Positions 12,238 to 26,500 are shown, counted from the stretch's first letter. The stretch is 64,000 nt of DNA from Brasenia schreberi (GCA_036023115.1 JAYKKT010000089.1:14812501-14876500), one strand, 5' to 3'. Translations and numbers: made by a program. Notes: generated by a model from the sequence alone, not told the origin.

Positions 12238-12634
12238 TAGACAAAGCAAACAAGCTAATGTGGGTCGCATAAGATCTTTTATTACATTCCAAACTGTATG
12301 TGGAACACTCCATTTGTATCCAATCTTCTTAATTTTATGAAAGTAAATAAAAACTAAGTTTGAGAGGACTCACCTCTTATTCACTCTCCTTTTTGCATTT
12401 GTGAGTCTTATTCAGATTCTTTTCGCAATCACCTTATAGACAAAGCAAACAAGCTAATGTGGGTCACATAAGATCTTTTATTACATTCCAAACTGTATGT
12501 GGAACATTTCACTTGTATCCAATCTTCTTAATTTTATGAAAGTAAATAAAAACTAAGTTTGAGAGGACTCACCTCTTATTCACTCTCCTTTTTGCATTTG
12601 TGAGTCTTATTCAGATTCTTTTCGCAATCACCTT
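12238..12634. repeat. 199-bp tandem duplication
   Basis: Two adjacent copies of a unit of about 199 bp that starts ACAAAGCAAACAAGCTAATG at 12241 and again at 12440. The copies differ at only a few bases (GGGTCGCATAAG against GGGTCACATAAG, and ACACTCCAT against ACATTTCAC), so the duplication is recent compared with its surroundings. No reading frame spans it. Confidence 0.92.
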
Positions 12635-12764
12635 CTTACTATGACGGACAAAGACCGGCTCTTGTGCTAGAAAATATCTAGTTAATAAAGAAAAAATTAT
12701 CTTCACATTTGAATTGAAATATGAGCATAAAAGGGTTTCCTATTCCTATTGGTTTTGGGTCTTA

Positions 12765-13075
12765 ACTGGATATAAATTTTGGAACTAAAATGGATATGGG
12801 TTCTAATGTGGGTATGGATCTCTAATATGGATATGGGACATAGTGTGGATATGAATCCTAAATGTGTATGGGATAGTAATTGGCACAAGGACCTATTATG
12901 GGTATGGATCCTGAATGGAGTATGGTACCTAATACGGATATGGATCCTAAATGGATATTTGGTTTAAATGGGTATTGACCTTTAAATGGGTTGTGGGTTA
13001 TTAATTGGGACAAGGGCCTATCATGGATATAGGTTCTCTAAGTGAGATATGGGTCTCTAGGGCTTGACGATCCTA
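12765..13075. repeat. Degenerate GGATATGG-type minisatellite
   Basis: Imperfect repetition of short units of the form TGGATATGGxxCCTAAxx (for example ATGGATATGGGTTCTAAT and ACGGATATGGATCCTAAA), with irregular spacing. This kind of array is often found in untranslated parts of large LTR retrotransposons; its link to the gypsy remnant downstream is inference. Confidence 0.7.
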
Positions 13076-13079
13076 ATTG

Positions 13080-15050
13080 GTTAGAGGACTAATTAGGTGA
13101 TGATATGCTGAGGTAAATTAGGATGCTGAAAATGTAATTTATGTAGAACTAATAAAAGTGATGCCGAATTTTGGAAAGCATGGGAAGATGATGTAACGAT
13201 ATAAGATGCAAAATGTTAAGTATAGAAATAGCTATATGCTGGTCCTATGATGCGATGTGCAAAAGCAGAAATCAATCTATATTCAGAATATTCCTAGATG
13301 CAGTATTTGTTGTATTATGATATTCAAAGTTAACTAAAATGTTGATAAAGGATGAAGGTTAAGAATAAATTGACCTATGCTGAAAACTTGCTGTTATATC
13401 TCAAGATGCTAATATGTTATATGCAAGAATATGCTATGTATATGTTAGTATGCTAAGGTTTCGGGTGCTGAAATCGGTGAAGTATTGAAGTTTGTAGAAA
13501 ATCTATAATGTGGGAGATACCTAAATATCTAATATGAAACTGAATGCATTGATGTATCAGGATTAGGGTGAATTGGCTACTTCAAAACTGAATAAGAGAT
13601 GGGATTATGCAAGAATTGATGCAGTAATGCAGCTCTTAAAATCGATGTTAAAATCCAGAATCAATAATTAATGTGACTATGTTAGGTAAAATCAAGATCA
13701 GGGATTTAAATTAATGTAACTAGAACTAGTGTGTGAGGGAACCAATAACTATGATACAGCTACTATGACGATCATGAAAATCAAGAACCATGCACGATAA
13801 AAAATCTAAGCATAAAGATCCTAAAGGGCTAACCTTGGGTATCCGATGCTGAAAATCTTAGTATAATGACAAATCAATTATGGAATGGAACTGTTGGACT
13901 CGATTCTATCATGAAGGCTTAAAGAAAAGAAGATATTAGGGATGATGCAGAAGTCAAGAATTATGGCGAATCAATGCAGGTAAGATGATCTAAAGCTTAG
14001 GATGCAAGGAGATCAAGATTAAAATGTAAAAAATATTGATGTGGCTATGTAAGGGCTTTAGGAAAAACTAAGATGCCAAGAATTTGAATTAAGATGCACG
14101 AATAAAAAAAGGAACTATGATGCAAAGAACCTAAAAATCAAGATATAAGGATTAAGAAGCTAGGTACAAGAACAGGAAACCAATTTAAAGAACCATGGTG
14201 AATGTAGAAATTAAGGACCCTAAGATGTAATGAAGAAGCAATGTGCTAACTTAAGATACCAGGTAACGGAATCGAGATGTAATGAGCTGAGATGGATAAT
14301 GGATGTAGGTGCAAAGGACTAAGGGAAGCAGGATACACAGGGAATTTTAGAGGTAATTATGGAATCGACACTACTATCAGATAATGATGCAAGGGAGAAA
14401 ACCGGAAATCTAAACACGTAGGACAACTATGGTGGGGTTGATAAAGTGAAACTAAGAGATCAGGTGCTGGGACGATGAAGTAAATGGCTATGGAAGCAAG
14501 GAGAGGGACTGAAGTGTGTTTATGATCAAACTCAATGGATACCTATGATATTTTAGGATGGAAAATTTAGAAAATCGGATTTTAAAAGGGGTCGACTAAA
14601 TATTAAAGGCTTCTGATGTAACTAATTGAAAACCTAAATAGAGGTCGACTAAATATTAAAAGGGGTCGACTAAATACCTATGAGGCATGCAAATGATTAA
14701 TTGAAAACCTAAGAACCTAGTTGATGCAAGATGCAAGTATTAAAGGCTTCTGATGTAACTAAATATGTATGTAAACATTAAGCAAACTAATGGATCTCTA
14801 GGCTAGGGTTTGAAAAAAATTATGAATCATAAAGGGGTCGACTAAGACTTATGATTGGTGTAGGTATTTGACTAAGGCTTTAATCTAGATGGAAAGGAAT
14901 CCTAGGGTAACTAAAAAGGCTTGAAAGAACCCAGAAATTAAAAGATCAAAAGATTAAACTTACAAGGTTGGATCAAGGATGCCTAGCGAAAGACTACTCT
15001 TATTGGGGATCTTCTCTTAGTGGTCGGCCAGTCCTTGGGTGTTAATTGCA
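13080..15050. other. Non-coding low-complexity repeat-derived DNA
   Basis: Purine-rich text with recurring ATGCAAG, GATGCTGA and AAGAACC words and no long frame. Between 14575 and 14860 the phrase GGGGTCGACTAA and variants recur at least four times, and a longer phrase (TATTAAAGGCTTCTGATGTA) occurs twice, near 14602 and 14738. It is probably the untranslated part of a large, decayed LTR element. Confidence 0.5.
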
Positions 15051-15058
15051 ATAAATCA

Positions 15059-15310
15059 CCTTGATGGATCTCCCCAAATAACACTCACACACGAAGAGAG
15101 AGAATAAGAAAAGAGCCAAGGAAGAGGGGGACATATGAGAGATTGGAGAGATGATATAATGAGAGGGCCTTGATGGATCTCTCCAAATAACACTCATATG
15201 CCAAGAGAGAAGAGAGAGAATAAGGAAGCACTTAGGGCATGGAGAGATATATTATTGATTATTCATGGAAGAGAGATTAGAGAGAGGATATAATGAGAGG
15301 CCAAGGGTCC
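15059..15310. repeat. Tandem duplication of about 110 bp
   Basis: The phrase CCTTGATGGATCTC followed by CCAAATAACACTCA begins at 15059 and again at 15168. GAGAGATTGGAGAGATGATA near 15136 is echoed by GAGAGATTAGAGAGAGGATA near 15269. The second unit is more diverged. No gene content. Confidence 0.75.
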
Positions 15311-15779
15311 TATTTATAGAAGGGATTCCAACCCTTAGAGATATTAATAACATCATATTTGATTCCTACAATATCTCTAACAAATAGAAAATGTAGGAAT
15401 TTAAAGCTTTAAATAAAACTTCTTGTGATTTTAAAGCCAATTGTGACTAAATGGCTTCCATTTTGGCTTGATGGCTTAATGTAAGCTTCAAGTAGCAGGC
15501 TTCCACGTGGCTTGTAGGCTCCTTGGGTGGCTTACTTCAGTTTGGAGCTTCACATAGCTTGGACGGCTTCTCAACATGGCTCTATTTTAATTGAAGTGCT
15601 TGTCTTGACTTGAAACCTTAATGAAGCTTAATAATTGTTGGCCTTGAAGCATCAAAGTGGAATGACCTATTGTCGCTTGATGTGAAGTTGATTCTAATAA
15701 GGTGAGTCAAGCCATGGCTATTGTAGGCTTGGTTTGTCTCAAAATATAATTTTTAATATAATGCTTAACTAGGAAATTT

Positions 15780-16780
15780 TGACTCAAAATAAATTTTAGA
15801 ATATAGACATGAGTCAATTAAAATAAATGTGGGTTTAATGAGCTTGGGTCACCTAAGATAGGTTTAATGAGATTTAAGCTTAATTGAGTCGAGGTTTGAA
15901 CCATGTACACGAATGTATAATAAACTTTTTAAATAAAGACTCTTTTGTCTTGTTTTTGAAATAAATATAAATATAAAACTTTTTGACAAAATGGTACTAA
16001 TAAGAGCAAAAGAGGAGCATGAGAAGTGTTTTCTATAAACTTTTACTTTTTTCATACATTTATATAATCAATAATGCTCAAAATATAAAGCCTTTATGAA
16101 AAACTACCTCCTTATATATATATGCATTGAAAACATTATTTTTGCAAATAGACTCTCCTTTAGTATTTTGAATGTGTACAAATTTATATGTATATGTAAG
16201 TTCCAAAATTTATATACACAACAAATATAAAAATCAGCCTATATCCAATATCCAGTATAAATAATTTTCTTTTAATAAAATCCCATGGACAACTAAAAGA
16301 AAAACATGTTTTCATTTTTATTTAATAGGGTTTTTTTAGGTAAAAATGGGTCTAATTGAACTAGAAATTTAAACCAAGTTTATTAAGGTTTGAAACACCT
16401 AAGGAGGGGTAAGATACTAGCTATGGTCGACCCACCTCATGAAATAAATTTTTGGCAAAGTCTGCTTTGTCATTTGGAGCCAGAAGCCTCCAAAATTTCA
16501 CATTTTTTTCTCTCTTCTAAAAATATTTTATTTCTTTTTTATGTGAGCTCTAGTTTTATAAAAGTCAAGACTTAGGGTTTCGCATCATGTTCCTTGAAAT
16601 TGACATTTTGAAAACAACTTTTAAGAGTATATTTTCTTAGGAAATTTTTGGATGCTCATACAAAGCAAATAATAAAACACCCTAAACAAACTACTCAAAT
16701 GTGTGCCACAGGCTCAACCTCGGTGCAGGAACCTCCCACGCCAAGCATGGTGCGTGCATATGGGTCTCCTAGAAATGACC
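15780..16780. other. AT-rich intergenic stretch
   Basis: No coding region recognised. Short open frames on both strands here carry no motif. The stretch borders the broken gypsy element and may include remains of its LTR, but I could not pair it with a second LTR. Confidence 0.4.
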
Positions 16781-19700
16781 CTATAACATAACTATCTATT
16801 CATATATTCTCTATATCCTTGGGCATTGGAATGCTATTTTGTGTGTCTCATCATGGTTTACCTTAATCTAGTTATATCCCGAGGCACCATCCATGAATGA
16901 CAAGATTCTATGAGCGACAACTGCATTGATTAACATATTAGTCATGGAAATCACATATTAATCCTTTGGTGCGGCTAATTAAGATTCCTATAGTCAATAT
17001 AGACCTGAAGCTTCTCATTCCTCTTAATGACTGGGACAAAATTGGACAATGAGTTAATATATCGGGTCATTCATATAAACTTGGCATCAAAGAAACGTTG
17101 AATCTCCTATGTAGTAGATGGCAACATTTCAGGAGTAAACATTCAAGCCAGTTGTCTATGGGGTGTGAATCCTAATTTCAAGAGAATCTTGAATTCGACC
17201 AAGTCTCATGGTAAACCAAGCACTTCATGGTATTTTCAAGCAAATCAATCTCTATATTCGTGTAATGATTCAAGTAGCCATAGTCGATTCTCTTTAAGTA
17301 GAATAGTACTTACCTTTGTCAATGTTGCTGCTTCATTTTTACTAGATTCACCTCCACTAGTGGGTCGATAGGGACAAAACTCAAATCGTCCTTCTATGTC
17401 AAGCAGTTAAACTTCACCCTCCCTCCAAGTGGTGGTGCTATCGAGTGAATAGGCAAGAGCTCAACTTTCCCCCCCCCCCTACCCCCCAAGCATCAGTGGA
17501 TTGCTCGCTTTGATCATTGATCAACTCACAACTCAAAAGATATTCAATCGTTTGAGGCAATCAATGATTATCAAGCAATATGGTTAAAATTCTAGGAACC
17601 GGCCATAGGTCAGCCTAATCAAATGTGAAACCTCGAGTGGTCGTGTGATAGGGTCTCATACCCTTGAGGGCCTTGGGTATAATACGTGGGCTAACCCAAG
17701 GTGAACAAAACAGTGTGAGTTCAACCATATCATCGGTCGAGAACATCAACTTCTTGAGCAGTGTCAAGGGTATACAATAATTAGTATCTATCCAATCTCT
17801 TCCAAGGAGTAACAAATACCCCAGCTTGACATCAATCATGAAGAATGGGGTATTTCAATTTCTTGAGATCACTATGAATTCCACGGCTATCACCCCATCA
17901 TGATAAACAATTCTTCTCAGAAATTAGACATATTGAGATTGGTGGGAATCAAATCGGAAATCGTCTTCCCGATTTACCGCAAGGTGTCATGCGACATTAT
18001 TTTCAAATTGATATCCCCGTAGATAAATACCCTTTTAAAAGAACGGCCATCTATGACGGCCTTGATGTAAAATGATTGAAGAAGTTTCGTGGCGGCTTCA
18101 TGTGGTTTCTTGAAAACAATTAGCAAGTCTAACCCACTGATTAGGGATGTCCAATCTAGTTCATCTGCTATAAAGTCTTCATCCTCCATATATTATTCAT
18201 GTTCTATGAGAGCAAAGCTTGTTGAAAGTATTGTAGTTAGACCTTCTGAGGAATAGAAGATGTTAATATTGAAGTCTTCGTCGGATACATAAGTATCATT
18301 CGACAAATAACTACCTTCAATTATGACCCACAACCACACCTGTGAGAGATCAACTTGAGGGCATGACAAGACTTCTCTATCAGTTCACTAGCCTGCCGAA
18401 CCCGAATTAATTACTCCATCCAAGAACCAAATGCTGAGATTGGGTATGGTTCATGTCGTTCCATTCTGTTGATTGCTGACGCATTAGGTGATGCTTCCTC
18501 AATATTGGGGTCTCCTCGGGGCTACAATTTGTTGGGCTCTATTGCTGGAATTAGACCTTTGTTTTCCTAAACATCGTGATCCTTAGTATCAAAGGGCCAA
18601 GAATCCTCATCTTTCATCTTTTCCATATGGTCAACCATGTATGCTCGTGACTGCTTTGATCTTAACTAGCTCGGTCCTGGTTAGGATCGACAGAGGCTTC
18701 CCAATCACTTCTCCATTCTTTGAGGACCGCTTTGATCCATTCATCGGTTTCCTTCGGAAGGAATACGAGCACCTTTTCAGCTTAACAGGTGCATCTTCCA
18801 CCAAATGAGCTTGTTTGTCATCTTGTCAAACATAGTTTCCATTGGCGAACTTCACAGCATGAATGGGTGGTCATTGCCTCCCTCGGGGTCAAGCTGAAAG
18901 AGACTTGCTCTTCTTGTTTTCCTCTTTTTAGTAGTTAGGGGTAATCATATTCTGACTCCTGTCACAGCCTGATAGAACTCGAGTGCAAGTGAGATAGGAA
19001 GACATCTCTGGTTCCTTGAATAATGCCCCAAGTTCTACCACTTTCCTCTCTTATGTCTTCTATCTCTAAGTACTTCTTTTCTATATCCGTGTGATTTGTG
19101 ACATGTAAGGTTGAGGCTGCCACCTGGGCTGTCAGTTTTCGACCCATTGATCGATCTTGGGATTGACTCAAGGTTTGATCATTTGACCTAAAGTCTAGGC
19201 TTAACCTCCACCTCATATATCTAAGGTGGTCATGCAGTCACGATTGAATACTTTGACAGATCGAGAAAGAGGACGTTGGTAGTGTTGCATGGGTGAGTCT
19301 GCCCTTGCTCGACTTGAATGGTTCTTTGCCCGTCTACAATCGTTCAGGCTGAGTCCATCTCTAGTGTAATAGGACGATGATCTATGCTGAAATGACCTGC
19401 AATGATAAGGTCACCATTCTTTTTATACACAACGCCGAGGTCTCCACTTTCTTCCAAGTGGACCTTAGGTTTGCTGATAGCAAAGTTGGTTATTATGGCA
19501 GGACAAACGTAGGGGTCTAGGCATATCTTGCTTATCATTGGCCCACCATTTTCTCTATGGATTGGGACTATTGAATTTATATCGATATGCATGGTACCTC
19601 AGGTCAACTGTATGTTGGGGTTGATTGAGGTATTATCCCATTTTTTGGCCTCCTACTTATGAATTCACCAACCAAGATGCTACAAAATAGCAAAACAAAA

Positions 19701-20900
19701 CCATCTTATGTCAAGGCAGATATAGTTGGGAACAGGTCTACATCAGTCCAGGCTGCTTTTCTATAAGCATGAGGTGGCCTTCCTTGATGTATTGTTATAT
19801 CACAATGTGGAATTTCACATATTGGTTGATGTCATGGTGTTAACATTGTGTCATTTGCAATACCTAGATATCTTTTGAAAGTTTTTTCGGGTAGGAATGG
19901 AGTGACTCTCGAGAAGATGTATTTGTCAATCTTTCAATGACAAATCAAAGATTTAATTTTCTTTAGATGTATCAAAGAACCATGACTCTTTGAATCATCC
20001 TCCTCCTTGAGGTCGTAGAGCATTCCAAGTGCCGGGAGACTCTTGTTTGTCATGACTTTAGTCGAATTGGGATCTTCATCTATTTCACGTATCATATTCT
20101 CTATGAAGGCTTATTGTTGAGACTTCTTTGGTCATTCTCGCTTGGTGTCCAGAAAATCAAGAACATTCAAAATATACTCTACCTCGGCTACTCGGTTCGC
20201 CAACTAGATCAAAGTAAGGTATAAATACCTAGCCTCTTGATCTTTGACAACAAGCAGTTTCACGCCAAAGCCATATATTGGGCATCAATGAACTGCATTT
20301 GATAGCGAGTAACCATGTCATATTACTTTTTAAAGAAGGCCTCGATGGTCTCTATAGCCTTCTACTCAGAGGTTCATCAAATTTGTTGGAGTGGGTTATG
20401 TCTGGATCTTATTATACCGTATGAGGAAGGCTTTTTGTATTTTCTTTTAATGGCTGAACTGAACCGGCCTTGAGCGATGTGTAACAAGAGTATGCTTGAC
20501 CTGTCAGAGATGATATGATGAGTTTGACTTTGTGAAACTCGTTATCACTTAGCTCTCCACACTGAAGGGAGAACCGTGCCAAGTGTTCATCGAGATACCT
20601 ACCATCTTGCCCCGAGAAGATAGTGAATTTTGTTTTGAAACCCCTTGGGATAGAAGAAGCTTGTCAACCTATTCAGGGTAAGACTTACAGTCAACATCAA
20701 CATCCAATGCATGAAGCCCGATGTAGAACATGTTTTGGACCAAGTCAATAACATCATTTCAGTACATAGGTGTATCCTCAAGGTCTAGAAGTGGACGAGG
20801 TATTGGCTGGTTGATCAGCCAATACTACCGGTTAATAGGAGAACTATCCCACACATGCTTGTGACAATTAAGCTTCAGTTGAATACAAGGGTCATTGTGG
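16780..20900 (-). mobile_element. Ty3/gypsy LTR retrotransposon, decayed internal region
   Basis: A minus-strand gag-protease-RT order. Gag: a reading near 20610-20420 gives HLARFSLQCGELSDNEFHKV followed by LIISSLTGQAYSCYTSL, typical of gypsy gag. Protease region: near 18060-17950 and 17840-17615, with KAVIDGRSFKRVFI and the retropepsin-like LLLGRDWIDTNY. Reverse transcriptase: near 17045-16985, FVPVIKRNEKLQVYIDYRNL; then near 16950-16870, MLINAVVAHRILSFMDG followed by ASGYN; then HKIAFQCP near 16830. Stops and frameshifts are frequent. RNase H, integrase and LTRs were not found, so the element is truncated or replaced beyond 16780. Confidence 0.85.
16785..17060 (-). pseudogene. Gypsy reverse transcriptase core, broken
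   Basis: Reading the minus strand: FVPVIKRNEKLQVYIDYRNL, then after a short decayed stretch MLINAVVAHRILSFMDG and ASGYN, then DETHKIAFQCPRI. These correspond to the early palm motifs of gypsy reverse transcriptases, the FMDG..GYNQI block included. The YxDD-containing part is missing because similarity ends near 16785. Confidence 0.85.
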
Positions 20901-20904
20901 TAGA

Positions 20905-22200
20905 ACCTCCATGCCACACTCTGTCGAGGCAATTCATATATGCCCCAACATATTGATTGGAACCTACATTCTTACAAGAGATGCAAACAATTGTCTCATG
21001 GGAAACGTCCACAAGAAATATGTTGTTGGAAATGTCTACTCTACCTGGGTCATTAAGTCAGGAGGCCTTCAAGTAATGTTGACATGTCAGTATTGCAAGT
21101 TTAGTTGCCGAGATGTTAAGGACTTAGGAATAGCATTTCTGGTGTACGTATCCAAAATTTGTCAATGCTGAGAGCTTGAGTGGCTACTTTAGCAGCCAAC
21201 TTTTGCTTTTCAGCTAGAATCTCTTGTTCACATAGGATAGCTAACTTATTCATGATTACGATGGATATGGTCTTTGACATCTGACGAAACATATATAACT
21301 AGTTGATAACAAGTGGATTCAGGCATTCAAATGTTGCTTCATTGTCGACACGAGGGTGTGAAGTGGACAGTATGTTCTCACACTAGGAGTGTGCTGCATG
21401 AGAAAATGAAATTTGACGAGATAGATCATGTGAGTTAGGTATTTGCGAACTCTAGACCGATGAAGCATGCTAGAGTTCAATGCTGGAGGCCATTGGATAC
21501 AGACGACCAGATTGAGTGTGCATACACCATATGATATCATAGATATGTGTGAGGTCCTACCTATTGTGCCAAATAATGTATCATTGCCAAAGATTGGAAA
21601 TTTAGTTAAGATAACACTTGCACTAACTCACTAGTATGAGCTTGATGTGGTGTGGGGCATGGAAGAGAACTTTGACCCTCATTCTTAAAAGGAATGACAG
21701 ATAAGGCTTTAGGTGATGGAAATGAATTTTCAAGGATCTGACTGAGCATGTTCTAGTTACCATCATATCACATTTCCAGGCATGAAAAATGGAAAAACGA
21801 GATAGGCAAGACGTAGCATTATCGTATTTTGAAAGGTAACATCAAGATGTCACTAAACTAAACTATGTCTAATCCTAAATAATGAAGGAAGATTACAATG
21901 CCAAATTTGGTATTTGTAAACCTCTCTTGAGGCAACAACAGTTAAACCCATCCTTTATGTGCACAATTTTCAACAACTTCCCATGTTACCTTTGTGCCGT
22001 AATGCCAGGTGCGGGTCACCGATTGTCACGACTATTACATCATGCCTTGAGGCTTGTGAGCATCGTGTGTACATTCATGTCTTGTTTTTTAACCTTCCAA
22101 AGCTTGTCATTAATCTCTCAATTTGACGTCAACAATTCCAAAGAAAAGGGTCTACCAAATGAGTAGTGAGAGTTTGACATTGACCAAATTAGAGATGTCA
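20905..22200. other. Intergenic or degenerate retroelement flank
   Basis: Open frames of 71-94 codons occur (for example 21882-22166 plus) but show no motif. The region lies 5' of the gypsy gag on the minus strand and could be its leader. No primer-binding site or LTR was recognised. Confidence 0.4.
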
Positions 22201-22429
22201 AAATGGGCTTAGCCTGGGGCTGGAAAAATACAAGGCAGGCCAGAGAATTCCAGCCAATATTTGAAGTAAGGCCAAATCTAATGCGGACCAGGCTAGGTTG
22301 GCCCGTAGGGCTATAGGCCCATTAGATATTAGATTAGGTTTATAAGACCCGATCTAAATCTGCTCGAAGTCCAAATCTAACCATTACCCTTTCGGCTTCA
22401 ACAAGCCATATATACATATACATATAATA

Positions 22430-22614
22430 AAAAATTATATATACATGTATATGTATTACATATATGTATATATATACACACATACATATACATGCAATAA
22501 ATATATATACATGTAATAGAAAAAACTATACATATATAATAATACTATATATATATATATACATACACACATACATACATCTATACATGTAATATAGTAA
22601 ATATGTAATCAAAA

Positions 22615-22678
<64 letters not shown>

Positions 22679-22680
22679 GT
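22430..22680. repeat. TA-rich minisatellite ending in a long TA run
   Basis: Alternating ATATAC and ATACAT words lead into an uninterrupted TA dinucleotide run of about 60 bp near 22617-22676. It is flanked by GGCCCAT-containing sequence (22290-22330 and 22710-22740) of a type common in old plant repeats. Confidence 0.9.
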
Positions 22681-23434
22681 ACGTGGGCAGGCGGGGTGTA
22701 CTTTAGAGGCCCATATAAAATGTAATGCAGCCCGGCCCATAGACACCTCTAGAACAAATGGTTCGGCCCTTTGTTCTCTATGTAACCCTCCCTCAAGAAA
22801 CCGGTCTTGGAGATTCAGTGTCCATCAACGCAGACTTTGTCGATTCGGGTTTCTGCATGGTGCACAAGCTCCGACAGCGACAGGTTGGGGTTAGACAAAT
22901 CCATGAAACTCATGAGCCATGTTCTTTGTGCTTGTGGAATTTTTAGTGTCGCTTGGGTGTACACGGACACGGACTTTACAGGTTCGTGTTCACTTCTCCA
23001 TTTTAAATATATCCCGATATGATTGAAACAGCTTGCAACATCATGAATCTTAGAACCAACACATTAAAGTGCCTTACAGGGAGGTGTTACCCGAGCCTCG
23101 GGATGGGAAGATGCAAATACCAAAATCCAACATGGACACAACTAAGAAGCTTGTGCGTGTGCCATGTCGTGTTGTGTTTAATAATCATGTCAGTTGCCTC
23201 GGGTTTATCTCGACACGACGTAATCGTGATTATTCGTTTTGTGTTTGAATTGGGTCGTATATGACTTGACATGAGGTGAACACAGTAACACGAAATTCAA
23301 ACCCTATGTGAGACCGTTCCAAGAGGGCTCGAACCAACGCAAAGGCAGAAACGATACCTGCTAGACACGGTTGCATAAGTGCACGGCCTCTCTCTCCTCT
23401 TCCCCACGCGCTCCATAAGATGATACGATAAAAG

Positions 23435-23513
23435 CCTCTCTCTCTCTCTCTCTTATCTTGTGAAGGGAGCATGAATAGCGCATAGCTCATCTCTCTCTCT
23501 CTCTCTCTCTCCC
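23435..23513 (+). promoter_or_regulatory. CT-rich leader of the plastid L1 gene
   Basis: Two CT runs (about 23435-23454 and 23490-23513) lie directly upstream of the L1 start codon at 23517, the second ending 3 bp before it. Pyrimidine-rich leaders of this type are common in plant housekeeping and plastid-protein genes. They probably lie in the 5' untranslated region. No TATA box was identified with confidence. Confidence 0.5.
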
Positions 23514-23516
23514 TCA

Positions 23517-26500
23517 ATGGCGGCGTCTATCTCACAGGCCACTTGCTCCGTTGCCGACGCTAACTTGCTCTATTTTGCTTCGTCCAAGCCCCAGGCCACC
23601 AAACCCTTCCTTCTCCACGTTCCCTCCAAAACCTCATTCGGATTCTCCGGAAAACTGAGCCTCGCCCTCTTTCATCAACAAAGGGGAAGAAGGGTACATT
23701 CTCCGGCGCCCCACGTAGACGCGTATGCCGGTATTCCGGCTACCGCCGGTGCATTATTAGCAGAAACCGATGCTGCCAACGGCGAAGAAGCTGTCGAGTC
23801 TTTATCACCAACGAAACCCAAGACCGGGAAGGCCGCTCTTCTTCTGAAGAGAGACAGAGTGAGTTTTATGAACTACCCACCTTACATTTTTCTTTTGTCA
23901 ATTTCTCTTCAACTCTCCGTCATACGTTATCATGTCCGAAGCGATTCTTGAACTCCCCAATTGGTGTTTCTTCTTTAGATTAATTCGATGTCAGGATTTA
24001 TTAATGGTTTTATGGTCTGTGTAGACGCGGTCGAAGAGATTCTTGGAGATTCAGAAGTTGAGGGAGAACAAGAAGGAGTGCGATTTGCCGACGGCTGTTT
24101 CATTGCTGAAGCAAACATCCAACACCAAGTTCGTCGAGACTACGGAAGCTCATTTCAGGCTCAATATCGATCCGAAGTACAACGATCAACAGTTGAGAGC
24201 AACGGTTGGCTCTGATCTTTTAATTATGCATTGCCGTTCTTTTTCTTTAAGTTTTTGTGTTGTTTGGTCGGTATGCATTGATTTTACTTGTTGATTGGAT
24301 TTTTGGTGTTTTTCTCTCCTAGGTGAATTTGCCTAAGGGCACTGGCCAGACTGTTAGGATTGCTGTTCTTGCTCAAGGTTGTATTTTCGGGCATACCATT
24401 TTCCCTTCCTTTTGAATGGGTGCGCGAGTTATATTTGACAATTTGATTTCCGCCAACAAGTGGTGATCACTTGCTTTAGTTGCTTGATGGAAAACCTGAT
24501 CTTGGTTGCGCTGTTATTAGTTTATAAAGTCTGGAAAATGATCCTTCTTAGTAATTTTGTCTCCGTCTTAATCTGTCAGCGACACAAAAGATGACACCTT
24601 TTCCTTTATCAATAAAATCATAATTAAGGAAAGTCGAATTTAAATGAAGAGTTGAATCTGATGCACTTATTTCAAGCACCACATGCTTATGGGGTGTCAG
24701 AGGTAGGTTTCTAGAATGGTACTTGCAATTTAGCTGGGGAAACTTTTAGTAGGTCACTAGTTACATGCTCACAAGTTCTCTTTAACCTTTGATATTATAG
24801 AAGTCATAGATCATAGGTAGAAGTTATTTTGGTCAATTTCCAGAACAACTTTCTTCCCTTGAAAATTTCACCATCGTTTATTGTTACATCTGGTTGAAAA
24901 GTTATTGATGTTCTCCATCTGCCTCACTCTGTTTGCTGAGTGGTCATTTTTACTCAATCTTTCCTGAGGTTTAATGACTTAGAAGATCGTGTTGAAATTG
25001 GTGGCTGATCTATTTTGAATGGCACATTGTGGTGACATCTATTTTGCATAGAATGTCAAAAAGATGTATTGTGTATGCTGATATCACGATTAAGTAACAC
25101 AGTTTGGAATGTGGAGGGTCACGGTATTCAACTTTGTATTTATCATGATGAGAAATATTTTAAGTGGAAAGAAACTAGATTGAGAAAGTTTGCAGCTTAT
25201 TCAAGAAACAGTACAGGTTAAGGGAATGAAAAGGTTTTGGAATGATTTTAGTTGCACTAGTGCAGAGTAAGGAAATTGTAGTTTATTAGTTTATTATACT
25301 CACAATCTGAACTTGTCTGAGGTTCATAGCATATAGAAGGTAGATCTTAAAATTAGTATTTTGGCCCATCTTGGAGATATAGGAACTCTGGTCTGTGTTC
25401 AAAAGGTGAAAAGAAGGTGTTTGTTTATTGAGACCAATTATTCTGTGCAAATTCCTAGACACATAAGACATTCTCACGAATATCAATTTCAGCCATTTTT
25501 TGGGTGCTGTGTTTTGAGGATATCTAGAGGGAAGTGCTCTCTGCAAGTATTTTCATTTATACAGATGAAAGCTGAAAATAGCAGTGTTAATGATGGAAAT
25601 CTTTCAAGTGAAATTCATTTTTCTTGTATACATGGTTAATTGCTTAAAGTAATTGAACTTAAATGAGCCATAAGTTCATGTGTATGCTTGTGTTTATTCA
25701 AGTGTAAATTGATAAACAACTGGATGGAATTCACCTGACAATCTTTCAAGATTTGGTGCAGTTTTGAGTTGATCGTAGCTGCATCCAACATTTGTTAATG
25801 CAGAAGTTCATTCGTGCATCATTTTCCTCGTGTAAATTCTTAGTAAATGAATCATTCTGTAATGCTTATACACTTATGTTATGTCAGTCAGTGTTGTCTG
25901 ACGCGTATCGTATCGCGTATCGCTGGGCTCCATGATACGGGCGTATCGTATGATATCGTACTTTAATATTAAAATAATATAAAATTTATTTAAAAAATCA
26001 AGAAAATTAGTAAAAATCCGAAAAAAAATCTGGAAAATTTTGATAATTGCTTTAAATTCATATAATGCAAAGTTTAGCACAGATTGAACATTCAACATTG
26101 AACAATTGCATCCAAAATTACATATTTTGAAGCAAAAAATGAAATACATTTATATTTTACATATTATAGGTTATTAACTAAATAATATTCATTTTCTACT
26201 TGATAAAGATTTAAAGTTTCTCATCACCTTATGCTTTAAAATGAAAATCTTCATCTCCTTCGTGATGTTGTTGCACTTCAAATTAATTCATGCAATGTCT
26301 TCTTCGGTTAGGAGTGTATTTTCTTCGTTATCTTCCATAATCCACTCATCTAATATATCAAAATTAACAAACTGCTATCTTTGTACATGTAGTTGTCATA
26401 TTTGCTAATTTTCATATGTGAGCAAAACAATGAGCTCAATTTCTTTGATTATTGACTCTATGATACCTCAGTGATGTGATATTATTACTTGATGATATCC

